Shown here: piece by piece, positions 1 through 8,685 of the stretch | How the letters are laid out: each line of letters starts with the position of its first letter | Numbering within the stretch: the stretch's first letter is position 1 | Source: Clostridia bacterium | GTDB taxonomy: Bacteria > Bacillota > Clostridia > Oscillospirales > Acutalibacteraceae | Assembly: GCA_017397105.1 (NCBI GenBank) | Contig: JAFQKF010000016.1 | Location: 1-64,000 of the forward strand | Reading direction: 5' to 3' | Length of the DNA: 64,000 bases | The notes under the pieces: model-generated | Databases searched by the model: none | What the model was told of the DNA's origin: nothing | Seen by the model: only the letters and a program-made list of their open reading frames with translations | Made by a program: the position numbers and the translations under genes

Positions 1-400
1 CGATGGGGGGGATGTTCATGTAGATGCTGTCAGAGCAAGCAAGATAGTTTCTTATGATAAGGGTCTGACCTGCTGATACATAACCGTCGGTCATGTAAGC
101 TGCTGCATCTGCACCGCTTGAATTAACGACGGTATCAGCGTCTGCTGATCCGTCAGTGGGAACTTCGAGAATATCACTGGTGTAATAAGCCCAGCCGAAA
201 GTAGATGCGCCGATTTCTGTTGCGTATTTTGTCTGAATCTCTGACTTGGTGAGAATATCACCGCCGTTGTAGAGACCGTAGGTGGGTGCTGCGTCTTCTG
301 CTGCTGCGCCGATGGTGAACACACCGCCAAGGCAAGCGACCGAAGACATGAGCATTGCACAAACAAGTACAAGGCTCAGGATGCGCTTGAAAGAAAACAT
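1..400 (-). CDS. Secreted protein, N-terminal part (truncated by window edge)
   Basis: The reading frame is open from an ATG at 400-398 to the left edge and gives 133 residues without a stop. The N-terminus (MFSFKRILSLVLVCAML...) is a classic signal peptide: positive start, hydrophobic core, then small residues ending near AAAEDAAP. A ribosome binding site (AAGGAG) lies about 8 bases upstream. The visible mature part is rich in Ala, Gly, Thr and Asp and has no motif I recognise, so the function is unknown; a cell-surface or extracellular glycan-related protein is possible. It follows pyruvate kinase on the same strand with a 49-bp gap and no visible terminator. Confidence 0.75.
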   Translation of the reverse strand, partial: MFSFKRILSLVLVCAMLMSSVACLGGVFTIGAAAEDAAPTYGLYNGGDILTKSEIQTKYATEIGASTFGWAYYTSDILEVPTDGSADADTVVNSSGADAAAYMTDGYVSAGQTLIIRNYLACSDSIYMNIPPI

Positions 401-449
401 GAAAACAACTCCTTTTTTATAAATTTATGTTTATTTCATTTACGCCTTA

Positions 450-1871
450 TTAATTAACTATCTGTACCTTGATAGTGTTAGTTGTGCCGGCAACGCTGAG
501 AGGAACGCCTGCAGTAACAACAACTGTGTCACCGCTTGAAACAAGGTCGATTTGTTTTGCGCAGTCAACAGCGTGCTGGAAGAGCTTGTCCTCATTCTCC
601 TGATTGATTGCAAGCACGGGGAAAACGCCCCATGAAAGTGCAAGCTGATGGTAGGTCTTCTTTTCAGGTGTGGAAGCAACAATAGGCTCGTGGGGACGGA
701 ATTTTGAAACACGTCTTGCTGTTTTGCCTGAGGTAGTAACTGCAATGATTGCCTTGCACTTGAGATCTCTTGCGGTGGTGCATGCGGCATCGCAGATAGC
801 GTTAGTGACGTCGGTTGTATCAACGTCGTAACGAATTCCGTAATAAGCGTTCATTTCCAAAGCATCGTGCTCAGCCTGTTCAACGATTTTTGCCATAACC
901 TCAACAACTCTGGGGGGATGCTCACCCATAGCTGTTTCGCCCGAAAGCATAACTGCCGACGTGCCGTCGAATACGGCGTTTGCTACGTCTGAGATTTCTG
1001 CACGGGTAGGGGTGAAGCTTGTAATCATGGATTCAAGCATCTGGGTTGCAGTGATAACCATCTTACCTGATTGATAGCATTTTTTGATGAACATCTTCTG
1101 AATTCCGGGCAAGCGCTCGAATTCAACCTCAACACCCATGTCGCCACGTGCTACCATAATACCGTCAGAATTTTCAAGGATTTCATCGAAGTTTTCAACA
1201 CCTTCGATATTCTCAATTTTGGAAATAATGCGGATTGAATGGCCGCCGTGATAATCAAGGAATTTGCGCAGTCTTATAACGTCATCCTTGTTTCTTACAA
1301 AAGATGCGGCAACAAAATCAATGTTATGCTCAATTCCGAAAATCAGGTCAGCCTCGTCTTTTTCACTGATGTAGGGCATATCAAGGTGAGTGTTGGGCAC
1401 GTTGATGCTTTTCCTGTTTTTAAGAATACCGCCTTCAAGAACGCGGCAGATGATATCGGTATCCGTGCATTCCTGAACTTCAAGAATAATTTTACCGTCA
1501 TCAATAAGAATTCTCTTACCCTTTGTAACCTGCGATGGCAAATCCTTATAGGTGATTGAAACTTTGCTTGAATCACCTTCAAAATCTTTGGTGCTGAGAA
1601 TGAAGGTGCTGCCGTTTTCAATCTCAACAGCGCCGTCTTTTACTGTTTTGATTCTTACCTCAGGACCCTTTGTGTCAAGCATTACCGCTGCCGGAAGCTT
1701 AAGTGAATCCCTGACTTTTCTGAAGGTTTCAATTGTTTTTGCGTGGTCTTCGTGGCTGCCGTGAGAAAAGTTGAGCCGTGCAACGTTAAGACCGTTAAGG
1801 AGCATTTGCTTGATTACAGGCTCGCTGTTGCTTGCCGGGCCGAGTGTGCAAACGATTTTGGTTCTTCTCAT
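450..1871 (-). CDS. pyk: Pyruvate kinase
   Basis: Catalyses the last glycolytic step, phosphoenolpyruvate plus ADP to pyruvate plus ATP, in the cytoplasm. The 473-residue protein shows the family hallmarks in order: KIVCTLGPAS at the N-terminus, ARLNFSHG (residues 31-38, potassium and ATP site), MLDTKGPE, the catalytic-lysine segment ISKIENIEGV, the metal-binding MVARGDMGVE and the substrate-loop ITATQMLESM. Length matches single-unit pyruvate kinases; the extra C-terminal PEP-utiliser domain found in Bacillus is absent. GGAGG precedes the ATG by about 9 bases. It lies 31 bp downstream of the phosphoesterase gene on the same strand and is probably cotranscribed with it. Confidence 0.97.
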   Translation of the reverse strand: MRRTKIVCTLGPASNSEPVIKQMLLNGLNVARLNFSHGSHEDHAKTIETFRKVRDSLKLPAAVMLDTKGPEVRIKTVKDGAVEIENGSTFILSTKDFEGDSSKVSITYKDLPSQVTKGKRILIDDGKIILEVQECTDTDIICRVLEGGILKNRKSINVPNTHLDMPYISEKDEADLIFGIEHNIDFVAASFVRNKDDVIRLRKFLDYHGGHSIRIISKIENIEGVENFDEILENSDGIMVARGDMGVEVEFERLPGIQKMFIKKCYQSGKMVITATQMLESMITSFTPTRAEISDVANAVFDGTSAVMLSGETAMGEHPPRVVEVMAKIVEQAEHDALEMNAYYGIRYDVDTTDVTNAICDAACTTARDLKCKAIIAVTTSGKTARRVSKFRPHEPIVASTPEKKTYHQLALSWGVFPVLAINQENEDKLFQHAVDCAKQIDLVSSGDTVVVTAGVPLSVAGTTNTIKVQIVN

Positions 1872-1902
1872 TTTAAAAGTCCTCCATACGTGTAGGATTT
1901 AT

Positions 1903-3162
1903 TTACATTGTCACTTCTTCTTTGGGGTAAACGGTTTCATAGTTTTCGGTGTAATAGTTATGGGGCTGTATTTCAAACGTAGTGTCGGGTGAAACAGAGA
2001 TTGTTGTGCAGCCTCTCTGCCTGCCTTCTTTCGAAATGCCGATGTAAGCGAGATAGTCAACGCTCATAGCGTAAGTAAGGCGTACGCCTTTATATTCTAT
2101 TGAATAGTTGTTCTTGTGGTCGTGACCGCAGAAGATGCCCTTAGTGCTGCCAAGCTCAAGCACGGTTTCAAATACTTCGTCATGGTTAATGCCGCAATAT
2201 ACCTTTTCATCAGGTTCGCCTGCTACACCGTAATGGAAAACGGTATCTTCCGTATTTTTATATCCGTTTGCTCTGTATTCGTTCCAGGCTGTACCGTATT
2301 CTTCAAGGGGGATATGTATGAACATAAGCGATTTTACAGTTTCGTACTTCGCTATGTCTTCGGCGCTGATTTCGTCACCGAGGGAAGCGATAACTTTGCC
2401 GTTATACTCGTTGAGAGAATTTATGGTGTTTTTGTACCATTCAATCTGGTTTTCGTGAATATTATCGTATTTCCACATAAGACCGAAATAGTCGTGATCT
2501 GTGTAGGAATGGGAATCCATTAAAACGAGGGACTGTGTAATAAGACCTTTGGAGTTCTTGACGTTGATTACGGTGTTGCCGTAGCCGTCAATATCTTCAG
2601 GACCTGCCTGGAAAAGACAGTGCTCAAACTCTTCGCTCTCATAGAATTCTGAAATTGCTTTTCTTGAATAATAGCTGTAAATCTCGGTATCGTGATTGCC
2701 GAAGTTTACGGTCCAGTACACGCCGAGCTGTTCCATAAGCTGAGCAAAAAGAGTTGCTGAGGTTTTATTGTTGAGAGTTCCCGACTGAACGCCTACGGGA
2801 TAAACAACGTCACCCGTAATAATAACAAGGTCGGGTTTTTCGGCGGCAACCATTGCAGCAACTGCGTTGAGTGCCATTGCGTCCTTCTTGAATGAAAGCC
2901 AACCGCCACCGATGTGAGTGTCGGAAAAGTCAAGAATCTTGAATTCTTCATCGGTGGTAAAGGTGTAATAACCGTTTTCATCAAGAACGGGAACAAGAGC
3001 GTCTTCTTTAGCGCAGTTAGGGAAGTTCTGAATTTTATTTGTATTTATTTTCAAGGTTATGACGTTGGCTATTGCGCCGAGAACACACACAAGAGCAACA
3101 ACACCCAGAATAATACCCACGCACTTCAAAAAAATCTTTTTACCTTTTTTCAAAACAGTCAC
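1903..3162 (-). CDS. Membrane-anchored calcineurin-like metallophosphoesterase
   Basis: The 419-residue product has one N-terminal transmembrane segment (about residues 13-36) followed by a metallophosphoesterase domain, so it probably acts outside the membrane. The dimetal ligands are all visible: DTH (81-83), GDVVYP, GNHDTE, a histidine in FIHIPL and GHDH near the C-terminus. The substrate is not evident; family members hydrolyse phosphomonoesters, phosphodiesters or nucleotides. The start is uncertain: the GTG at 3162 sits directly against the AAGGAT sequence, so the in-frame TTG at 3153 is an attractive alternative. It heads a likely two-gene unit with pyk and has its own promoter upstream. 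Confidence 0.85.
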   Translation of the reverse strand: MTVLKKGKKIFLKCVGIILGVVALVCVLGAIANVITLKINTNKIQNFPNCAKEDALVPVLDENGYYTFTTDEEFKILDFSDTHIGGGWLSFKKDAMALNAVAAMVAAEKPDLVIITGDVVYPVGVQSGTLNNKTSATLFAQLMEQLGVYWTVNFGNHDTEIYSYYSRKAISEFYESEEFEHCLFQAGPEDIDGYGNTVINVKNSKGLITQSLVLMDSHSYTDHDYFGLMWKYDNIHENQIEWYKNTINSLNEYNGKVIASLGDEISAEDIAKYETVKSLMFIHIPLEEYGTAWNEYRANGYKNTEDTVFHYGVAGEPDEKVYCGINHDEVFETVLELGSTKGIFCGHDHKNNYSIEYKGVRLTYAMSVDYLAYIGISKEGRQRGCTTISVSPDTTFEIQPHNYYTENYETVYPKEEVTM

Positions 3163-3195
3163 ATCCTTGCCAATATAATAAATTTTGCTTATTAT

Positions 3196-3223
3196 ATTAT
3201 ATTACAAAAATATAAAAAGTCAA
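3196..3223 (-). promoter_or_regulatory. Sigma-A-type promoter for phosphoesterase-pyk
   Basis: On the minus strand TTGACT (3223-3218) and TATAAT (3201-3196) are separated by 16 bp, just upstream of the phosphoesterase start. The surrounding DNA is very AT-rich. Confidence 0.6.
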
Positions 3224-3246
3224 TAAAAATAGTATTAAATTAAGCA

Positions 3247-3275
3247 TTGAACAGACTTGAATATTATGGTAAAAT
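3247..3275 (+). promoter_or_regulatory. Sigma-A-type promoter for FAD oxidoreductase
   Basis: TTGAAC (3247-3252), a 17-bp spacer and TAAAAT (3270-3275) precede the AGGAGG ribosome binding site of the gene starting at 3308. This placement argues against the longer reading frame beginning at 3257, which would start inside the promoter. Confidence 0.65.
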
Positions 3276-3307
3276 GTTTTTATAAATCTTACAGGAGGTA
3301 CGCACAG

Positions 3308-4636
3308 ATGGGTAAAAGGATTATCGTTGCAGGCGCAGGCCATGGCGGAATTGCCGTTGCGGCACTTCTTGCCAAAGAGGGATTTGACGTAACTGTTTAT
3401 GAGAGAGGGTCAGAGGGCACTCTCGGCTATGATTGGACTGATATTTTCGCTCCCAATGCTCTCGGTATAGCCGGTATGGATATGCCTGCGGAGGATAAAT
3501 ACTGTTTCAAGGAAAATATGACGTTTTACAGCACGGATATGAAAACAGCTTTGCGTCAGGATGTCAAGCCCGAAGAGCTTGAAATTAAAATGGAGCGCAA
3601 GGATATTTACGCTCATTTTATTGAGCATGCAACCGCTTGCGGCGCAAAATTTGTGTATGACTGCAATATTGAAGCTCCTATTCTTTTCGGTAACCGTGTT
3701 GTAGGAATCAAAACTTCAAAGGGCGATTTTTACGGTGATCTGATAATTGATGCGGCAGGTATTGATTCACCGTTAAGAACAAAACTTCCCTCTATGTGCG
3801 CTATTGAAAAGAACGTAGGTGATTTTGGCCAGTTTTACGTTTACAGAGCATTCTATAACAAAGGCTGCGAAGATGAAGTGAAGGATAAATATAAAGTATG
3901 TCTTCTGCCTCAGGGTAAACTCGGCGTTGCGTGGGTTGCAGCAGAGGAAGAATATACTGACTTACTCATAGGCCGATTTGAACCGATTGATGAAAAGGAA
4001 GCTATGGAATCCGCTGAATTCCTCAGGTCTGAAAATCCCGTTCTCGGTACAGAGGTTAAAAGGGGAGGTCAGTTTGTAAAAATCCCTGTTCGTCAGCCGC
4101 TTTCAATAATGGTGTGTGACGGTTATGCCGCAATAGGTGACAGTGCTTTCATGACTGTGCCCATTATCGGCTCGGGAATTGCAAACTCCCTTAAGGCAGC
4201 AAAAGCGCTTGCTGAAACTGTAATTGAAGATAAAAACGGTGCTTACAGTGCCGATACGCTCTGGCAGTATCAGGTCAGGTATTATCGCAGACTCGGTGCC
4301 GGGCTCGCAGTGCTTGCCTGCGTAAAGCTTTTGCTTACGGAGCTTAAACCCGAGGAGCTGGATTTTATTTTTGCAAACGGAATTCTTACTGCTCAGGATA
4401 TGACCATAGGTGCAAACAGCGTAAGTCTTTCATCCATGATGGGCGGTGCTTCTCCTGCGGAGCTTATTGCAAAAGCTCAGGCTGTTGTGAAGGATCCCGT
4501 ACTTCTTAAAAAAATAATCAACACCGGTATAAGAATCGGTAAGGTTGCGGCAGCTACTGCTGTTATGCCGAAAACCTGGAACAGAAATCAGGTTTTACGC
4601 TGGGCTAAACAGTATAAAATTTGCTTTCAGATTTGA
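3308..4636 (+). CDS. FAD-dependent oxidoreductase (UbiH / geranylgeranyl-reductase type)
   Basis: A 442-residue flavoprotein. GAGHGG at residues 9-14 followed about 20 residues later by an acidic residue (VYERG) is the dinucleotide-binding fold for FAD. The second FAD motif, AAIGDSAFMTVPIIGSGIA, is near residue 290 and is typical of the p-hydroxybenzoate hydroxylase / geranylgeranyl reductase group. Such enzymes hydroxylate aromatic substrates or reduce isoprenoid chains; the substrate here cannot be read from sequence, and oxygen-dependent hydroxylation would be odd in an anaerobe. The start was chosen for the AGGAGGT site 7 bases upstream of ATG 3308. The gene is followed after 16 bp by the GH125 gene. 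Confidence 0.8.
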   Translation: MGKRIIVAGAGHGGIAVAALLAKEGFDVTVYERGSEGTLGYDWTDIFAPNALGIAGMDMPAEDKYCFKENMTFYSTDMKTALRQDVKPEELEIKMERKDIYAHFIEHATACGAKFVYDCNIEAPILFGNRVVGIKTSKGDFYGDLIIDAAGIDSPLRTKLPSMCAIEKNVGDFGQFYVYRAFYNKGCEDEVKDKYKVCLLPQGKLGVAWVAAEEEYTDLLIGRFEPIDEKEAMESAEFLRSENPVLGTEVKRGGQFVKIPVRQPLSIMVCDGYAAIGDSAFMTVPIIGSGIANSLKAAKALAETVIEDKNGAYSADTLWQYQVRYYRRLGAGLAVLACVKLLLTELKPEELDFIFANGILTAQDMTIGANSVSLSSMMGGASPAELIAKAQAVVKDPVLLKKIINTGIRIGKVAAATAVMPKTWNRNQVLRWAKQYKICFQI

Positions 4637-4652
4637 TTAAGGGTGATTAGTT

Positions 4653-5915
4653 ATGTATAAAAAGCTTTATAAATACATTGATTCGGTATGCGAAAAGCTT
4701 GAAAACGAGCAGCTCAGAGAATCCTTTCGTAAATGTTATCTCAATACTCTTGAAACAACCGTAAAGTTTGATGAAAACGGAGAGGTTTTTATCATTACGG
4801 GCGATATTGAGGCTATGTGGCTGCGCGACAGCAGTGTTCAGGTAAGCCATTACGTAAGGCTTGCAGGAGAGGATGAGGATTGCAGAAAGCTTGTGAAGAG
4901 TCTTCTCGAAAGACAGTTTAAATACATAAGACTTGACCCCTATGCAAACGCTTTCAATGAGTGCGCCAACTCCCGCGGTCACGTTACTGATGAAACAGAG
5001 CAGAATCCTGCTGTGTGGGAGCGTAAATATGAGATTGATTCTCTGATTTATCCTCTCTGGCTTCTCAATAAATACTATAACTACAGCAAGGATTTTTCGG
5101 TTTTTGACTCTGAATTCTTTGAAACGTATAAGGTTATTCTCGATACCCTTATCTGTGAGCAGGATTATGCGAAGAATTCTTCCTACTATTTCCGCAGAAA
5201 AGGCTCCGATGATACTCTTGCAAATAACGGCTACGGTTCGGATTATAAATTTACGGGGATGGTGCGTTCAGCTTTCAGACCCAGTGATGACAGATGTGAA
5301 TACAGCTTCCTTGTTCCCTCGAATATGTTCATTGTTGCAGTAATGAATGAACTTTGCAAAAATCTTGATGAAGCAAAAATATTTAATGACTATGCAGAAA
5401 CAACCAAAAAACTTTGCGAGGAAATCAAAAATGGCATAAATAATTACGGAACGGTTGAAACTGAGGAATTTGGCAGAATCTATGCTTTTGAGGTTGACGG
5501 ACTCGGCAATGCTCTGCTTATGGACGATGCAAACGTTCCCAGTCTTCTCTCAATGCCCTATATGGGATACTGCGGTAAGGACGATGAGATTTACCTCAAC
5601 ACCCGCCGCTTTATTCTCAGCAAGTCCAATCCTTTCTATTTTGAGGGTAAGTGCGCAAAGGGTGTTGGCAGCCCCCACACAAAGTCGGGCAATATATGGC
5701 ACATTGCTCTTGTTATAGAGGCCCTTACTACTGATAACCGTGACGATATCAGCCGTATATTTGATACTCTTGTTTCCACCACGGCGGGTACCGGCTTTAT
5801 GCATGAGAGCTTTAATTGCGATGATGATTGCGATTTTACCCGCAGTTGGTTTGCCTGGGCAAACACACTGTTTGCAATTTTTATAATTGACTGCATTGTT
5901 GATTCTGATAATTAA
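4653..5915 (+). CDS. GH125 family exo-alpha-1,6-mannosidase
   Basis: The 420-residue protein matches glycoside hydrolase family 125, metal-independent inverting exo-alpha-1,6-mannosidases that trim N-glycan and yeast-mannan branches. Diagnostic stretches are MWLRDSSVQV (residues 55-64) near the N-terminus and DFTRSWFAWANTLFAIFI at the C-terminal end. There is no signal peptide, so it should act in the cytoplasm on imported mannosides. The ribosome binding site is AAGGGTGA. It sits 16 bp behind the FAD oxidoreductase and is followed by a terminator. A mannose-6-phosphate isomerase operon at 22-25.6 kb could process the released mannose. Confidence 0.9.
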   Translation: MYKKLYKYIDSVCEKLENEQLRESFRKCYLNTLETTVKFDENGEVFIITGDIEAMWLRDSSVQVSHYVRLAGEDEDCRKLVKSLLERQFKYIRLDPYANAFNECANSRGHVTDETEQNPAVWERKYEIDSLIYPLWLLNKYYNYSKDFSVFDSEFFETYKVILDTLICEQDYAKNSSYYFRRKGSDDTLANNGYGSDYKFTGMVRSAFRPSDDRCEYSFLVPSNMFIVAVMNELCKNLDEAKIFNDYAETTKKLCEEIKNGINNYGTVETEEFGRIYAFEVDGLGNALLMDDANVPSLLSMPYMGYCGKDDEIYLNTRRFILSKSNPFYFEGKCAKGVGSPHTKSGNIWHIALVIEALTTDNRDDISRIFDTLVSTTAGTGFMHESFNCDDDCDFTRSWFAWANTLFAIFIIDCIVDSDN

Positions 5916-5923
5916 TGAGTTTT

Positions 5924-5953
5924 ATCGGGTGTGATTAGTCACGCCCGATTTTT
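5924..5953 (+). terminator. Hairpin terminator after GH125 gene
   Basis: An 11-bp stem (ATCGGGTGTGA / TCACGCCCGAT, one G-U pair) with a 4-base loop is followed by a run of T. It ends the FAD oxidoreductase-GH125 unit, although read-through into the next gene 27 bp away is possible. Confidence 0.8.
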
Positions 5954-5979
5954 GCTGATTCTTTCGGGAGGAAAGAAAA

Positions 5980-8580
5980 ATGAGTAAATACTTAAAAGAC
6001 TGTCTTACCTCAAAACAAAGGAGAGATAACGTTTTTCCTTTTTTGTGGATAAGGGATGAAAACGAGGGAGAGCTTGCTCGGGAAATCGATGCGATTTTTG
6101 CCGACGGTTGCCGAGAATTCTGCGTTGAAAGCCGACCCTGTTCGTATTTTTGCGAGGAGCGTTGGTGGGAAGTTTTCGGCTTTATTCTTGATTATGCCAA
6201 AAGTAAAGGCATGAGAGTATGGCTGCTTGATGATAAACATTTCCCCACAGGTTATGCAAACGGATATATATCCTCTCATCCTGAACTCAGAATGAAGACT
6301 ATCCGTATTGAATACAGGGATTATATCGGCCCTACCAGGCACACTTCACTTCTTGCGGCAGAGATAGAAACTGATTACGAAGAAAGAATTATTGCCGTCA
6401 GCGCTTGGAAAAGAGGCAAGGATTTTTATACAGTAAAAGGTAAGCCGGTTAATCTTACCGATAAGCTTGATGAGAACGGAATTATTGACTGGGCTGTTCC
6501 CGAGGGCTTGTGGCGTGTTTATTACGTCATAGAATCGGTTGGCGCATCTTCGAGAAAGAACTATATTGATATGCTTTCGCCTGAATCTTGCAAGGCTATG
6601 CTTGAGGCGGTTTATAAGCCGCATTACGAGCATTTTTCGCAGTATTTCGGTAACACTTTCAGGGGCTTCTTCTCCGATGAACCTGCGTTTTCCAACGGAA
6701 ACGGCAGTTACCATGACACTCTCGGCACGGAGGACCTTGATATGCCGTGGCGTGACGATCTGCATTATTGTATAGGTGATGCGCTTAATAAAGACCCCGA
6801 TGAGATTCTTTGCCGTCTGCCTGCCTTGTGGCATTCTTTGCCTGATTATTCGGGTGCATTAAGGTGCGAATATATGGAGCGGATAACCAAGCTTTACAGT
6901 GAAAATTTCTGCTTTATGCTTGGTGATTGGTGCAGAGAACACGGTGTGGAGTATATCGGCCACGTTATTGAGGATATGAATACTCATCAGCGTCTCGGCT
7001 TCGGGGCAGGGCACTATTTCCGCTCACTTGCAGGGCAGAATATGTCGGGAATTGATATTGTGCTCAATCAGATGGTGCCTTTTAACCGTGACGGTACTCA
7101 TACTGCGCCTGTTTGCGGCAAGATAATTGACCCTGCGTTCTTCAATTTTGCGCTTGCAAAGCTCGGCGCTTCGGGGGCGCACATTAATCCGTTGGCGAAA
7201 AACAGGGCAATGTGCGAGGTTTTCGGCGCTTTCGGATGGGCAGAGGGCGTTGGTTATATGAAATATATTGCAGACCATATGCTTTCCTGTGGTATAAATC
7301 AGTTTGTTCCCCACGCTTACAGCATTCCGTTCCCTGATGATGATTGTCCTCCGCATTTCCATGCGCAGGGTAAAAATCCTCAGGAACCCGCATTTGCCAA
7401 GCTTATAGAATATATACAAAAAACAGTTCATATGCTTTCGGACGGCATTCACAAAGCTGACGTTGCGGTTTTCTACAATGCTCAGGCGGAGTGGACGGGC
7501 GGAAAAATGGAGCTGTTCGAAAAGACCTGCCGCAGGCTTACTCTTAATCAGATTGATTTCGATATTCTGCCTGAGGATACATTGTTCTCGGCCAATGTAA
7601 AAGGCTCAAGGCTCTGCGTTAACGGCGAAAGCTACGGCGCGCTGATAGTGCCTTACAGTGCTTGCCTTCCCGAGGATATTCTTGAGATTTTTGCCCGTCT
7701 GCACGCTGACGGATTGCCTGTGGTTTTTGAACGAGGTTTACCTGAATATACTGCCGATAAAAAGCCAGCCAAGGGCATTTTAGGTGACATGACGGCAGTT
7801 AAAGAAAAAGACCTTACGGATTATATCCGCCGGAACGGATGGTATCACGTTAAAAGCCTCAGCAGATGCGAGGGACTTCGCTGCTACCGTGTTGACAGGG
7901 GCAATGAAACCGTATACAGCCTTTTTAATGAAAGCGGTAAGGATTTTGATTGCCTTATTGAATTTGAGAATGCTGATGAAAACTCAGTGTTCTACGACGT
8001 ATGGAATAACCGTATTTACAAACCTCAGATTGACGGTAACTGCGTCAGAGTGAAGCTTTTCGCAGCTCAGGCTTTGTTGCTTGTCTGCGCAGGCGATGAG
8101 AGCTTGTCGGCTGAATGTGCATCGGAATTTTATAATACCGGTATCTCGGATTTCGATTACGGCACACGTAAGCTTGAAATCATTAGACCCGTTTGGAGTA
8201 TATCGCTTAAAGATGTTGACGGTGCAGAGTTTGATTTTTACGGCTTAACAAAGAATCTTTGCCGCTTCAATACAAGAGAGAATATGCCTGATTTTTGCGG
8301 TACAATCCGCTATGAAGCCGAGTTTGATGCAAGCGGAAGCGAAGTGCAGATGGACCTCGGAATTGTTGGCGAAATAGCAAACGTTAATTTAAACGGCGTT
8401 GATTGCGGAACTCAGGTGACGTATCCTTATATTTTTGATATTTCACGTGCTGTTGTGCAAGGTATGAATAAGCTTACGGTTGAGGTTGTAAACAATCCCG
8501 TTTACAGAGTCAAGGATTACTTTTCGTCTTTTGTGCCGCTTCCGCCGTCGGGATTGCTCGGTGATGTAAAAATAGGTTGA
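5980..8580 (+). CDS. Large glycoside hydrolase, GH106-like (putative alpha-L-rhamnosidase)
   Basis: An 866-residue cytoplasmic protein (no signal peptide). An N-terminal TIM-barrel-like region has the stretches VWLLDDKHFPTGYANG (about residue 80) and RGFFSDEPAF (about residue 227), the latter a plausible catalytic acid site, then GHVIEDMN. The C-terminus is a beta-sandwich ending in PPSGLLGDVKIG, a layout I associate with family GH106 and GH2-type sugar-binding domains. On that basis alpha-L-rhamnosidase activity is the best guess, but the family assignment is from memory of motifs and could be an unclassified relative. GGGAGGAAAG lies just upstream of ATG 5980. It neighbours the GH125 gene and may act in the same glycan pathway. 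Confidence 0.55.
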   Translation: MSKYLKDCLTSKQRRDNVFPFLWIRDENEGELAREIDAIFADGCREFCVESRPCSYFCEERWWEVFGFILDYAKSKGMRVWLLDDKHFPTGYANGYISSHPELRMKTIRIEYRDYIGPTRHTSLLAAEIETDYEERIIAVSAWKRGKDFYTVKGKPVNLTDKLDENGIIDWAVPEGLWRVYYVIESVGASSRKNYIDMLSPESCKAMLEAVYKPHYEHFSQYFGNTFRGFFSDEPAFSNGNGSYHDTLGTEDLDMPWRDDLHYCIGDALNKDPDEILCRLPALWHSLPDYSGALRCEYMERITKLYSENFCFMLGDWCREHGVEYIGHVIEDMNTHQRLGFGAGHYFRSLAGQNMSGIDIVLNQMVPFNRDGTHTAPVCGKIIDPAFFNFALAKLGASGAHINPLAKNRAMCEVFGAFGWAEGVGYMKYIADHMLSCGINQFVPHAYSIPFPDDDCPPHFHAQGKNPQEPAFAKLIEYIQKTVHMLSDGIHKADVAVFYNAQAEWTGGKMELFEKTCRRLTLNQIDFDILPEDTLFSANVKGSRLCVNGESYGALIVPYSACLPEDILEIFARLHADGLPVVFERGLPEYTADKKPAKGILGDMTAVKEKDLTDYIRRNGWYHVKSLSRCEGLRCYRVDRGNETVYSLFNESGKDFDCLIEFENADENSVFYDVWNNRIYKPQIDGNCVRVKLFAAQALLLVCAGDESLSAECASEFYNTGISDFDYGTRKLEIIRPVWSISLKDVDGAEFDFYGLTKNLCRFNTRENMPDFCGTIRYEAEFDASGSEVQMDLGIVGEIANVNLNGVDCGTQVTYPYIFDISRAVVQGMNKLTVEVVNNPVYRVKDYFSSFVPLPPSGLLGDVKIG

Positions 8581-8603
8581 TATACAAAAGTTAGCGAAAC
8601 TTG

Positions 8604-8631
8604 TTGAAAAAATCTTACAGTGTGTTATAAT
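8604..8631 (+). promoter_or_regulatory. Sigma-A-type promoter for glnA
   Basis: TTGAAA (8604-8609), 16-bp spacer, TATAAT (8626-8631). The leader to the start codon is about 50 bases and shows no obvious riboswitch. Confidence 0.7.
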
Positions 8632-8685
8632 AAAACAAATGTAATGAAATCATTGCGTTGATATTAAATGGCAAAGGAGCAGATT

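Noticed and set aside
91..372. Minus-strand open frame of 93 codons at the left edge
   Set aside because: It is out of frame with the signal-peptide protein at 1-400, has no ribosome binding site and encodes a low-complexity Ser/Gln/Thr sequence.
1239..1559. Plus-strand frame across pyk
   Set aside because: A shadow of the pyruvate kinase gene with no ribosome site.
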